From positions 1-64,000 of the forward strand of contig NZ_LRTR01000820.1 in the NCBI RefSeq assembly GCF_001550375.1: a stretch of 64,000 nt of DNA. Reading direction: 5' to 3'. This DNA is from Streptomyces europaeiscabiei. Its GTDB lineage: Bacteria; Actinomycetota; Actinomycetes; Streptomycetales; Streptomycetaceae. A program made the position numbers and the translations under genes. Below the pieces are notes generated by a model. It was not told the origin of the DNA. It saw nothing but the letters and a program-made list of their open reading frames with translations, and ran no database searches. Of this stretch, positions 43,433-51,389 are shown piece after piece (the stretch's first letter is position 1; every line of letters begins with the position of its first letter).

Positions 43433-46420
43433 TCAGAACCGGGACGGGGACGCGGCCGGGGCGGTGAGGGAGACGAGCGGCGGGCCGCCGTCGCCGTCCT
43501 TGCGGTCCGGGTCTGGCACGAGCACCGCGAGGACCCGCAGCAGCGGCCGGCCGGTTGTCAGCAGGGAGTCGGCGAGATCGGCGAGGCGCTCCTTCGTGCG
43601 CTCCCCGGCGAGGGTGGCCTGCTGCCAGGTGCCGAGCCGTCGCTTGTACTGCTCGATGGGCTCGCGCAGCGGTTCGTCCCAGGCGTCGCGGTGTGTGTTG
43701 AGGAACGCCTCGGCGGTCTCCAGCACCCTGGGGAGGGCCTTGCGCAGCGGCTCGGGGTCGCGGTAGCGGAGCTTGTTCGCCATGGTGGGGCCGACACCGC
43801 AGCGGCGCAGCAGCGCCACCATGTCGTCGTCGACCAGGCCTTCCTTGCGTCCCTCCAGCCAGGTGACCCCCATCCACTTCACGACCGTGGGCCTGCCCAG
43901 CTTGTTCGAGTACACGCCCTGGACGAGATAGATGGGCTCGCCCACGTTTGCGGTGATCATCGGGGCCTCCTGGCGGCCCATTCCGACGAGGACCTTGTCG
44001 GTGAGCCACTCGACGACCGGGTGCAGGTCCGTCAGCAGGGAGATCTCCGGCCAGCTCGACGTGGACGACTCCCGGGCCCGCTGGAGGGAGTGTTCGGCGA
44101 GGCGGCGGTTGAACGTCACGAGCACGCGCTCGCGCAGTCGCTGCTCGCGCAGGTAGTCCAGGGGGAGCGCCTTGAGACGGTGGACGAGTTCCGTCGGCGG
44201 GCGGAACGAGAGCAGTCCCGACTGCTGGTCGCGGTCCAGGTCCAGCCGCTCGCGGGCGTCCGGGTAGACCTCGCGCAGCGCGTCGTCCAAGAAGTGGGCG
44301 GTGGAGTCGAAGAGCCGGGGGAGCACGGGGCTCGCGGCTGCCCGGCCGCCCGACGACTGCGTACTGGGAGCGGGGCCGTCCGTGTCCACGGGGCCCGCCG
44401 GTGGCGCCTCCTCGCCGACCGGGCCGAAGAAGTCCGCGAGGAAGTCGTCCAGGCCCGCGTCCTCGCCGTCCGCGCCGGAGCGGCGGGTGTCCAGGGACTC
44501 GTCCACGGTCCGGCCGCGCAGCAGATCCTGGATGAGGGACTTCTCCTCCGCCTCCGCCCGGTACAGGCCGGTCACCGCCTCCGCCGTGCCCAGGGACCGG
44601 TGGGCCTGGTCCTCGCGTTCCAGCAGCCGCTCGGCGACCACCGTGTCGTCCTTGGCGCCCTCGACCTCGCTGGTCAGGATCAGCGCGCGGAACTCCGGGG
44701 GACTGGCCTGCCCGTACCGGTCGATACGGCCGTTGCGCTGTTCGATACGGATCAGCGACCACGGCACGTCGTAGTGCACCAACTGGTGGCACTGGCGGTG
44801 CAGGTTGACGCCCTCGGAGGCCACGTCACCGGTCACCAGGACCCGTACGGGCGTGTCGGCCAGGCCGAACTCCTCGACACAGGCCATCTGTTGCTCGTCG
44901 GAGAGACCGCCGTGCATGATCCGGACGCAGTCACGGGCGGCCCGGCCCTTGAAGCCCAGGGCCGCGGGCAGCACCTCGGCCAGCCACTCCAGGGTCTGCA
45001 CGCGCTCGGAGAACACCACGACCCGTTCGTCCGACCCGGGCCCGACACCGATCTCCTTGCGAAGCTGGCGCACCAGGGCGGCGAACTTCGCCGAATCCGA
45101 CTCGGCCAGGTCGGCGGCCAGCTCCGACAGCCGGTAGAGGGCCGCCAGTTCGGCCGCGGTGGCGCGCGGGTCGTCCTTCTTCTCCAGGGTCCTGATCCGT
45201 GCGGAGACCGTGGCCCGCAGCGCCGCGTGGGAGGACAGGAACGACTTCAGCAGCGTGTACGGGAAGAGGGGCACCGAACTCACCGAGGTGCCCCCGTCAC
45301 CGGGCAACCAGACGGCGGCCAGCTCCTCGAAGATCTTCTCCTCGGCGGGGGTGGCCGGGCAGCGCACGGAGTGGGAGGGGCCGCGGTTCGCCCACTGGCC
45401 CTTCATCTGCTCGCGTACCTCGGGGCTGATCTTCGTCCGGCGGATGAAGAGGTGCTCGATGTCGGCCGCGCGGTAGTTCTCCGGGTCCCGGATCGCCACC
45501 GGGTCAAGGAGGCCGATCAGCTCGGCGAAGGATTTCGCGTCGCCGTTGTGCGGGGTCGCCGACGCCAGGATCAGGGCGTCGGTGCGGGGGGCGAGGGTGC
45601 GCGCGAGCTGGTTGCGCAGGGAGCCGCGGTTGATCAGGTTGTGCGACTCGTCGATGACGACCGCGTCCCAGCGGATCTGCTCCAGATGGTGCCGGTACTG
45701 GTCGGTGTTCTTCAGGGTGTCGATGGAGACGATGACCCGCTTGAACGAGGTGAAGGGGTTGCGGCCGGCCGGGATCTCCCGCTGGATCCGCTCGATGCCG
45801 ACCGAGTCCAGCCGCACCAGCGGGATCGCGAACCGCGTCCACAGCTCGTGCTGGAACTGCTCCAGCACGTGCTGCGGGGTGACGACCAGGATGCGTTCGC
45901 CCCGGCCGCGACGGATCAGCTCGGCCAGCGTCAGACCGATCTCCAGGGTCTTGCCGAGGCCCACCACGTCCGCGATCAGCAGTCGCGGGCGGAGGTTGGC
46001 GCCGGACAGGGCCAGCTCGGCGGGGCGCCGCTGATACGGCAGCGGGTCCATCAGGAACGAGTCGGCCAGGGCGAGCCGGCGCTCCGACTGGGGCAGCGCG
46101 GTGCGTCGCAGGACCGCCTCCAGGAACAGCCGTGAGCGGCGGTAGTTCGGGGAGTCGTCCATGACGAGAGTCGTCTCACGAGGGTCGAGCAGCTCGATGC
46201 GGTCCAGGCCGGAGAAGAACACGGCCTCCTGGTCGCGGACGAACTCCGACACCCCGACGACCTCGATCCGGGTGCCGTCGTCGGCCGTCGGCATCGAGCT
46301 TCTGACCAGCCACTCCTCGTCCCGCACGACCACCTGGGCACCGGCCGGGTACTGGTCGTGGTGCCGCTCCTGGCCGGTCGTGGCGCCGCTCTGCTCCGCA
46401 CTGGTCTGGACGGCGGTCAC
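43433..46420 (-). CDS. SNF2-type helicase (DrmD/HepA-like)
   Basis: A 995-residue SF2 translocase. LRPRLLIADVVGLGKTLEIGL (Walker A, about 150) and WDAVVIDESHNLINRGS (DESH box, about 250) are followed by LILASATPHNGDAKSF, then VVVFSERVQTLEWL, VLVTGDVASEGVNLHRQC and PWSLIRIEQRNGRIDRYGQ (motifs IV-VI, about 490-570). A long C-terminal region of about 400 residues is typical of DrmD-like proteins. AGGAGG lies 6 nt before the GTG at 46420, which settles the start. It is followed by the methyltransferase gene and preceded by a kinase gene in the same direction. Confidence 0.9.
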   Translation of the reverse strand: MTAVQTSAEQSGATTGQERHHDQYPAGAQVVVRDEEWLVRSSMPTADDGTRIEVVGVSEFVRDQEAVFFSGLDRIELLDPRETTLVMDDSPNYRRSRLFLEAVLRRTALPQSERRLALADSFLMDPLPYQRRPAELALSGANLRPRLLIADVVGLGKTLEIGLTLAELIRRGRGERILVVTPQHVLEQFQHELWTRFAIPLVRLDSVGIERIQREIPAGRNPFTSFKRVIVSIDTLKNTDQYRHHLEQIRWDAVVIDESHNLINRGSLRNQLARTLAPRTDALILASATPHNGDAKSFAELIGLLDPVAIRDPENYRAADIEHLFIRRTKISPEVREQMKGQWANRGPSHSVRCPATPAEEKIFEELAAVWLPGDGGTSVSSVPLFPYTLLKSFLSSHAALRATVSARIRTLEKKDDPRATAAELAALYRLSELAADLAESDSAKFAALVRQLRKEIGVGPGSDERVVVFSERVQTLEWLAEVLPAALGFKGRAARDCVRIMHGGLSDEQQMACVEEFGLADTPVRVLVTGDVASEGVNLHRQCHQLVHYDVPWSLIRIEQRNGRIDRYGQASPPEFRALILTSEVEGAKDDTVVAERLLEREDQAHRSLGTAEAVTGLYRAEAEEKSLIQDLLRGRTVDESLDTRRSGADGEDAGLDDFLADFFGPVGEEAPPAGPVDTDGPAPSTQSSGGRAAASPVLPRLFDSTAHFLDDALREVYPDARERLDLDRDQQSGLLSFRPPTELVHRLKALPLDYLREQRLRERVLVTFNRRLAEHSLQRARESSTSSWPEISLLTDLHPVVEWLTDKVLVGMGRQEAPMITANVGEPIYLVQGVYSNKLGRPTVVKWMGVTWLEGRKEGLVDDDMVALLRRCGVGPTMANKLRYRDPEPLRKALPRVLETAEAFLNTHRDAWDEPLREPIEQYKRRLGTWQQATLAGERTKERLADLADSLLTTGRPLLRVLAVLVPDPDRKDGDGGPPLVSLTAPAASPSRF

Positions 46421-46528
46421 CCGTGGCCTCCTGAGGCGGTTCGGTCGTACGTCGTACACGGTCGGGCACCCTTCAGGGCCCGCCCATTATCGCGGGTCAC
46501 AGGGGCGTACGGGCCAGGAGGTGCGGGG

Positions 46529-47848
46529 TCAGAAGGGGCTACTCGCCGCGTATGCCTCGCGCAGCCGCTGCGCGGTGATCCTGGCCTGTGCGGAATGCCG
46601 TAGTGAGCGGCGTTGGGTGCTGCTGCTGCCACCGCCGCCGCTGCCCGTGTTGCCCGCGTTGCTTCGCGGCGCCGGGCGGGGCGAGGGCCGGCCGCGGTCC
46701 GGCTTCACCACCGCATCGTCCGCCGGCCGCGTCCCGGCCGTCGTGGTGTCGGTCGAACGGTCGGCGGGCGGCGGGGTGGGGGTGTCGATCCGGGCGAACA
46801 GCAGACGCGGATCCGTCGCAGGGGGCGCTGGGGCCGGTGGCGTCGGCGGAGCGTCGGTTCGACCGGCCGGAGCGTCGGCCGTCCCGGTACGCGCCCGATC
46901 CGTCGCTCCCGGCGCGGCAGGGCGGTGCACGGAGAGCAGGTCGTCCAGGACGTGGGCCGGAGCGGCCGTGAAGCTCGTGAGCCTGCGCCTCGCCTGGGCG
47001 ACCTTGAGCCCCCGCGCCTCGATCAGCGCCCGGCACCGCCGTACGACGTCGTCGAGCGCGGGCCGGTCCTGGGGACGGTGGGCCAGCATCGCTGTCAGCA
47101 ACGACACCAGCTCCTCGGGCGCTCCCGAGAGGTCGGGCGCGATCGAGGCGTCGACGACCTGGTGGAACAGGAGGTGGATGTTGTCGGCCCGGTAGGGGGC
47201 ATGCCCCGAGGAGGCGAACAGCAGCACGGCGCCCAGTGCGTACACATCGACCGCAGGGGTCAGCGGCTTCTCGCCGTTCGCCTGCTCGGGCGGCATGCAG
47301 GAGGGCGTACCTACCACCGTGTTCGCCGCGGTCAGTGACACGCTGGACTCCGCGAACACCGCGAGCCCAAAGTCGATCACCTTCGGTCCGTTGGGGCCGA
47401 GGAGAACATTCGCCGGCTTCAGATCACGGTGCAGCAGACCCTGCTTGTGCACCGTCGCCAGCGCCTCAGCGAGCGTCGCACCCAGCGAGGCGGTCAGCAG
47501 GGCGTCCAGCGGGCCGTGACTGGCCACATGCCTGCTGAGGTCCAGCCCCTCGACGTACTCGGTGGCCAGCCACGGCGGGTCCGCCTCCGGGTCGGCGTCC
47601 AGGAGGGCGGCGATCCGAGCTCCCCAGATCGTCTTGAGGATCTCCACCTCCTGCGCGAACCTCTGCCGGGTCTCGGAGTCCACGATGGACGGCTTGATCA
47701 CCTTCACGGCGGCCGGTTCCCCGCCCGGCGACTCACCCAGATACACCTGGCCCATTCCGCCCTGCCCGATCCGCCCGAGCAACTCATATCCACCAAGCTC
47801 GGAGGGATCGTCGGGGCTGAGGGGCGCGATGTGCACGTGGGGCCTCAC
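46529..47848 (-). CDS. Soluble Ser/Thr protein kinase upstream of the SNF2/methyltransferase genes
   Basis: About 439 residues. The kinase domain (about 18-275) has LLGRIGQGGMGQVYLGE, the Lys in AAVKVIK, HRDLKPANVLL, IDFGLAVFAE, GTPSCMPPEQA and DVYALGAVLLF. The rest is Pro/Ala/Thr/Ser-rich and disordered, with no membrane helix or PASTA repeats, unlike PknB-type kinases. GTG 47848 is chosen over a TTG two codons upstream; no strong ribosome-binding site is seen. The SNF2 gene begins 108 bp downstream. Kinases occur in Pgl/BREX (PglW) and as Stk2, so a defence role is plausible. Confidence 0.85.
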   Translation of the reverse strand: MRPHVHIAPLSPDDPSELGGYELLGRIGQGGMGQVYLGESPGGEPAAVKVIKPSIVDSETRQRFAQEVEILKTIWGARIAALLDADPEADPPWLATEYVEGLDLSRHVASHGPLDALLTASLGATLAEALATVHKQGLLHRDLKPANVLLGPNGPKVIDFGLAVFAESSVSLTAANTVVGTPSCMPPEQANGEKPLTPAVDVYALGAVLLFASSGHAPYRADNIHLLFHQVVDASIAPDLSGAPEELVSLLTAMLAHRPQDRPALDDVVRRCRALIEARGLKVAQARRRLTSFTAAPAHVLDDLLSVHRPAAPGATDRARTGTADAPAGRTDAPPTPPAPAPPATDPRLLFARIDTPTPPPADRSTDTTTAGTRPADDAVVKPDRGRPSPRPAPRSNAGNTGSGGGGSSSTQRRSLRHSAQARITAQRLREAYAASSPF

Positions 47849-48387
47849 AATCAAGGCGATCAGGGCGAGCAGTCGGGACAGACATTCAGCGTCACGCTAG
47901 ACCACCCCTCGCGAGGAGAGGATGGAAGGTTCCAAGCGGTGGACGCCTGGCGGGTCACTCTTCGTCGGCCGTACCGGTGTCAGGCTCAGTGATCGGGGGA
48001 GAAGTGGGCGGAGCCTGCGTCGGCTCGGGTCGCCGGCCGACGTCCGTCACCGTTGCCGCCCTCTCCGCCGCCCGCGGGACTCACGGCCCCTCCACCGCCC
48101 TCGCCCGACAGGGCCGGCTCGTCCGGTCCCACCACCGCAGCCGTACGCTCAGTCATCGAACACCGCCTCCCTGGCCCAACGGCGACACAGGGATGCCGTC
48201 ATGCCGCACGCCTCGTACCCGCACCCACCGCACGCATACAGCAGGCCGCGTCGGCACGTCACCACTCGTCACGCTACGCCACCAGAGCGCCCCTGTTCGG
48301 CACGACTACCAAGCCCGGCCGCCCCGTTGGCCCCACCGACACCACCCGCATCAGCAACGGACGCGGCTCACCGGCGTTGAGCGACAC
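47849..48387. other. Long intergenic stretch with one small candidate gene
   Basis: Apart from the short frame at 47986-48156, no homologous coding sequence is seen on either strand. The plus-strand frame across it is Pro/Arg/His-rich and looks spurious. Confidence 0.4.
47986..48156 (-). CDS. Small hypothetical protein
   Basis: A 56-codon frame from ATG 48156 with a good ribosome-binding site (GGGAGG, about 8 nt upstream). The product MTERTAAVVGPDEPALSG then Gly-rich and ending GSAHFSPDH has no family I recognise. The support is the ribosome-binding site and codon bias only. Confidence 0.35.
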   Translation of the reverse strand: MTERTAAVVGPDEPALSGEGGGGAVSPAGGGEGGNGDGRRPATRADAGSAHFSPDH

Positions 48388-48840
48388 CTACGCGGGCCAG
48401 AACTGCAACACGTGTTCCTCCACCTCGTACGCGGCCACGAGAAGGCGACCGTTCCAGTGGTAAGGGGGCTCCAGGCCGGGCCGGTTGAAGAGATGCTCCG
48501 GCGGCAGGGGGTCCTCGAACATGTCGTCGGAGTCGGTGCCGGTGGTGAAGTCGGCCGGGGCGTCGGTCGCGGTGCACGTGAACGTCTCGGTGTGGGTGCA
48601 TTCACCCGGCAGCGGCTCGGGTTCCCGGTCGTAGACGAGGAAGCTGATCTTGACTGGTTCCCACTCGTTCGATCCTGCGGTGACGGTGAGGCAACTCCTG
48701 CTGTCGGTGGCGGTCACGCGGGTGCGGGAGTCCGTGGACGGCAGGGCGATGCCGTCGGGTTCTCCCGTTCCGATGACGTAGAAGGCGTGGCTCAGGGTCG
48801 CCATCCCGGTGTACTCGTCCACCGGCAGGATCTCGGGCAT
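48388..48840 (-). CDS. Hypothetical protein, possible immunity partner of a NucA/NucB toxin
   Basis: A 150-residue acidic protein of beta-rich character (LSHAFYVIGTG, RTRVTATDSRSCLTVTAG, WEPVKISFLVYDRE, NGRLLVAAYEVEEHVLQFWPA). I do not recognise the family. GGAAG precedes the ATG at 48840. It lies 94 bp downstream of a NucA/NucB-type DNase fragment on the same strand, the usual place for an immunity gene, so that role is inferred. Confidence 0.6.
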   Translation of the reverse strand: MPEILPVDEYTGMATLSHAFYVIGTGEPDGIALPSTDSRTRVTATDSRSCLTVTAGSNEWEPVKISFLVYDREPEPLPGECTHTETFTCTATDAPADFTTGTDSDDMFEDPLPPEHLFNRPGLEPPYHWNGRLLVAAYEVEEHVLQFWPA

Positions 48841-48934
48841 GGATCGTCTTCCTTCGCTGCGTTCGGCACGGGGGCAGGCCCCCCACGCCCAGGGGGCGTG
48901 AAGGGCCTGCCGGTGTCGGGTCGGTCGGCGGTGT

Positions 48935-49147
48935 CTACGCGCCGGCCTGCACGTAGAACTTGTCTCCGGGCAGGATGTGGTAGCGGCCGAAGAAGGTGCG
49001 GATGATGCCGCCCTGCGTGCGGTTCTCCTTCAGCGGCACCCACTTGATGGCCCGGTTGGGCGGGTTGTAAGTGTTGCCGCCCTGTGTGGTCTCGGCATAC
49101 GGGTACTCGTCACAGGAGGGCTTGGTGCCGTCGTCGTTGGGGTCCAC
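48935..49147 (-). pseudogene. C-terminal fragment of a NucA/NucB-type DNase toxin
   Basis: About 70 residues: SCDEYPYAETTQGGNTYNPP carries the NucA/NucB CDEYP-x-A signature, followed by IKWVPLKENRTQGGIIRTFFGRYHILPGDKFYVQAGA, the normal domain end. A TAG at 49154-49156 closes the frame just upstream of the first GTG, so the N-terminal half of the domain and any delivery region are missing. No upstream continuation was recognised. It is a remnant of a secreted toxin. Confidence 0.7.
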
Positions 49148-49156
49148 GGTCCACTA

Positions 49157-49500
49157 CGCGTCGCGTCGGCTGTGGGGTCCCCGTCGGCGGGGGTCGCCAG
49201 GGTGATCAGGACGTCCTGCGCGTCGATGACCCGGTGGCAGACAAGGTCTCTCACGAGCCGGCCGGCGCAGCCCTACGGTCGCTCGAAGTCCTCGTCCGCG
49301 AGGCCGGCGACCGCCGTGCGCAACGCTGCCCAGGAAGATGCGAACAGGTCCACCTCAACAAGGTAGTTCCATGCATTGACCCTTCGCCGGTCACACGCTT
49401 TCATCGCCTGCACCACCTCGTGAGTCCTCTGCGCCGGGCCGGGGCGATGGGGTGCCCGGGGCGGCTGGGGTCGTCCCTGGTCGAAGGGGGAGCCGAGTTG
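49157..49500. other. Stretch without a supported gene
   Basis: It lies between the NucA/NucB relic and the beta-propeller gene. Frames present on both strands show no family character. The promoter of the propeller gene must lie in the 3' part. Confidence 0.4.
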
Positions 49501-50751
49501 ATGAGACCGTCCTTACGCATGCTGGTGAACGCCGTTCTGGTGGCTGCCGTCGTGACTCCCGTCTGGCCCGCGCAGGCGGCCGACGTGGACGAGGCGCCGG
49601 GCCTCGGGGCGAGGACCGAGCGGATCAGCGTGGCCCCCGACGGCACCGCCGGCGGCAACGGCCACTCCACCGACCCCGTCGTCAGCGCGGACGGGCGTGT
49701 CGTGGCCTTCGTGTCGTCGGCAACCAACCTGGGGCCCGGCACGGACGTGCGGAACAGCGTGTACTACCGGACCGGGCCCGGGGAGCCGTTGCGGCGCGTC
49801 GCCGTACCGGGGGAGACGACCTCGACTCCGCAGCTGTCCGAGTCCGGGCGGTATCTGACCTTCGGCTCGTATGCGGCTACGACCGCCACCTCCTCCGTGC
49901 ATGTCATGGACCTGAGCACGGGGGACAGGCAGCGGCTGGCGCCCGCCATGGACGACGGTTACCAGGTGTCGTACGGCATCGCGCCGATCAGCGGGAACGG
50001 GCGGTACGTCGCCTTCGTCGCCCGGCCCGCCGTCGACCCGAACGGGGCGTTCGCCTGCCGGGTCATGCTGGTGGATCGACGGACGCAGGAGGTGTGGCGG
50101 GTCAGCCGGGAGTCCGACGGTTCCAAGAACTTCCATCGGTGCGATCAGATCTCGATGAGTGCCGACGGGCGCAAGGTCGCCTATCTGGAGGGCTACTCCG
50201 GGCCGTCCGCCGACGACCAGGGCGACATCCTGGTCTATGACCGGAAGAGCGGGCGTACCGTGCAGGCCGACGCCACCCATGACGGGGCGGCGGCGGACAA
50301 GTCGGCGATCGGTCCCGTACTGAGCGCCGACGGCTCCAAGGTGGGGTTCAACTCGGTGGCCACCAATCTGGTCCCCGGGGCCGATCCCAACGGGAACACC
50401 AGCACGGCGTGGAACGCCTTCGTCCGTGATCTGCGCACGGGCACGCTCCAGCGGTACGACGGTCACGAACCCGGTGATCTCACTCAGGTGTCGGACCTGT
50501 CGGTGAACGGTTCGAAGCTGCTGCTCAACACGGCGGACGCGAACCGCGCATCGCTCGGGCTGATCCTGCGGGATCTGTGCACCGGGCAGGAGGAGTTGCT
50601 GTCACCGGGGCAGGACGGCAACCCCCTCACCGTGGGGAGGGCGGCGCTGAGCGCGGACGAGTCCACGGCCGTCTTCGACTCGTACTACCCCGGCCTGGTG
50701 CCCGAGGACACGAACCTGATCGGGGATGTGTTCGTCCGCACCCTGCGCTGA
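49501..50751 (+). CDS. Secreted TolB/PD40-type beta-propeller protein
   Basis: A 416-residue exported protein. The signal peptide is MRPSLRMLVNAVLVAAVV then TPVWPAQAAD. Repeats of the WD40-like PD40 type are recognisable by P-x-x-S-x-D/N-G-R/K-x-V-A-F: DPVVSADGRVVAFVSSATNL, APISGNGRYVAFVARP, QISMSADGRKVAYLEG, GPVLSADGSKVGFNSVATNL and AALSADESTAVFDS. GGGGGAG precedes the ATG at 49501. The function is unknown; such proteins are extracellular binding scaffolds. Confidence 0.85.
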   Translation: MRPSLRMLVNAVLVAAVVTPVWPAQAADVDEAPGLGARTERISVAPDGTAGGNGHSTDPVVSADGRVVAFVSSATNLGPGTDVRNSVYYRTGPGEPLRRVAVPGETTSTPQLSESGRYLTFGSYAATTATSSVHVMDLSTGDRQRLAPAMDDGYQVSYGIAPISGNGRYVAFVARPAVDPNGAFACRVMLVDRRTQEVWRVSRESDGSKNFHRCDQISMSADGRKVAYLEGYSGPSADDQGDILVYDRKSGRTVQADATHDGAAADKSAIGPVLSADGSKVGFNSVATNLVPGADPNGNTSTAWNAFVRDLRTGTLQRYDGHEPGDLTQVSDLSVNGSKLLLNTADANRASLGLILRDLCTGQEELLSPGQDGNPLTVGRAALSADESTAVFDSYYPGLVPEDTNLIGDVFVRTLR

Positions 50752-50831
50752 GCCACCGGGTGGAGGACGCGGGGTCGGTCCGTGAGAGCCGCCCCCGCAC
50801 GCCTTCCCTTCGGATCTTCGGATGACTCCGT

Positions 50832-50945
50832 TCAGACCACCGGCTCCCCCACCCCCAGCAGATTCCCCTCACTGTCCCGGAACCAGGCCGCGGGCTCGCC
50901 CCGCGCCCCCTGCTCGGGTAGCCCCCCCGATTTCGGCGATGCCGC
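50832..50945 (-). pseudogene. C-terminal relic of a VOC/glyoxalase-family gene
   Basis: The minus strand reads AAWFRDSEGNLLGVGEPVV and stop, the exact C-terminal pattern of VOC-family proteins (AWF-D-x-x-GN-x-L). Upstream sequence switches to an unrelated glycan-active relic, so only about the last 30 codons remain. Confidence 0.6.
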
Positions 50946-50954
50946 CCTCCGTAC

Positions 50955-51230
50955 GGAACCCGGGCAGAGGGCGATGGTGTTCTCGCCGTTGCTCTTGAAC
51001 TGCCACAGGTAGTAGTTGCTGGTGTTCTGGGCGCGGAAGGTGACGCCTGCGTATGTGGCGTTGATGACGAAGCTGCGCTGGAACGTGTAGTCGGTCCACG
51101 CGGTCGGTCCACGCGGTCGGTCCACGCGGTCGGGGCGCCGCTCCAGACCGGGGTGGCCCCGGACCAGGTGGCGCCCGGCCCGGTGCCGAAGGAGGCGGCT
51201 GCCGACCAGGGGGAGATTGCCGTGCATTGA
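50955..51230 (-). pseudogene. Relic of a carbohydrate-active enzyme domain, frameshifted by 13-bp repeats
   Basis: WTDYTFQRSFVINATYAGVTFRAQNTSNYYLWQF matches the concanavalin-like domain found in glycosidases such as rhamnosidases. The upstream part, TWSGATPVWSGAPTAWTD, is in another frame. The two join if one copy of a 13-bp repeat at 51093-51131 is counted instead of three. The relic lies beside the glycosidase cluster and probably came from one of its members. Confidence 0.55.
51093..51131. repeat. 13-bp tandem repeat, three copies
   Basis: GGTCCACGCGGTC occurs three times head to tail at 51093, 51106 and 51119. Two extra copies add 26 bp and shift the reading frame of the relic that contains them. 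Confidence 0.85.
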
Positions 51231-51280
51231 CACCGCGCATTGGTGCTGTGCATTGATGCCATGCATTGATGCCGTGCATT
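51224..51280. repeat. 13-bp tandem repeat, about four copies
   Basis: The unit GCATTGATGCCGT occurs with small changes at 51224, 51237, 51250 and 51263, followed by a partial copy at 51276. It has the same 13-bp period as the neighbouring repeat but an unrelated sequence. Confidence 0.8.
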
Positions 51281-51282
51281 CA

Positions 51283-51320
51283 GGGGGACGTGGCACCTCC
51301 GCGGAGGTGCCACGTCCCCC
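51283..51320. terminator. Perfect 38-bp palindrome downstream of the GH43 gene
   Basis: Bases 51283-51301 are the exact reverse complement of 51302-51320 (arm GGGGGACGTGGCACCTCCG). It lies 70 bp after the stop of the minus-strand GH43 gene and would form a very stable hairpin in either direction. Confidence 0.75.
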
Positions 51321-51389
51321 CGAATGACATCTGGTGGGGCGTCGCCCGAGGGCGCCGGCAGGTCCGGCAGGCCCGGCAGGCCCGGCAGG

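Noticed and set aside
43397..46135. A 912-codon plus-strand frame opposite the SNF2 helicase
   Set aside because: Shadow frame rich in Arg/Gly/Gln with no motif; the minus-strand gene is certain.
46444..46460. Short near-palindrome GTACGTCGTAC before the SNF2 gene
   Set aside because: It is too short and imperfect, and it is not repeated near other genes of the operon.
49084..49500. Upstream extension of the beta-propeller frame
   Set aside because: ATG 49501 begins a clear signal peptide with a ribosome-binding site; the extension has no homology.
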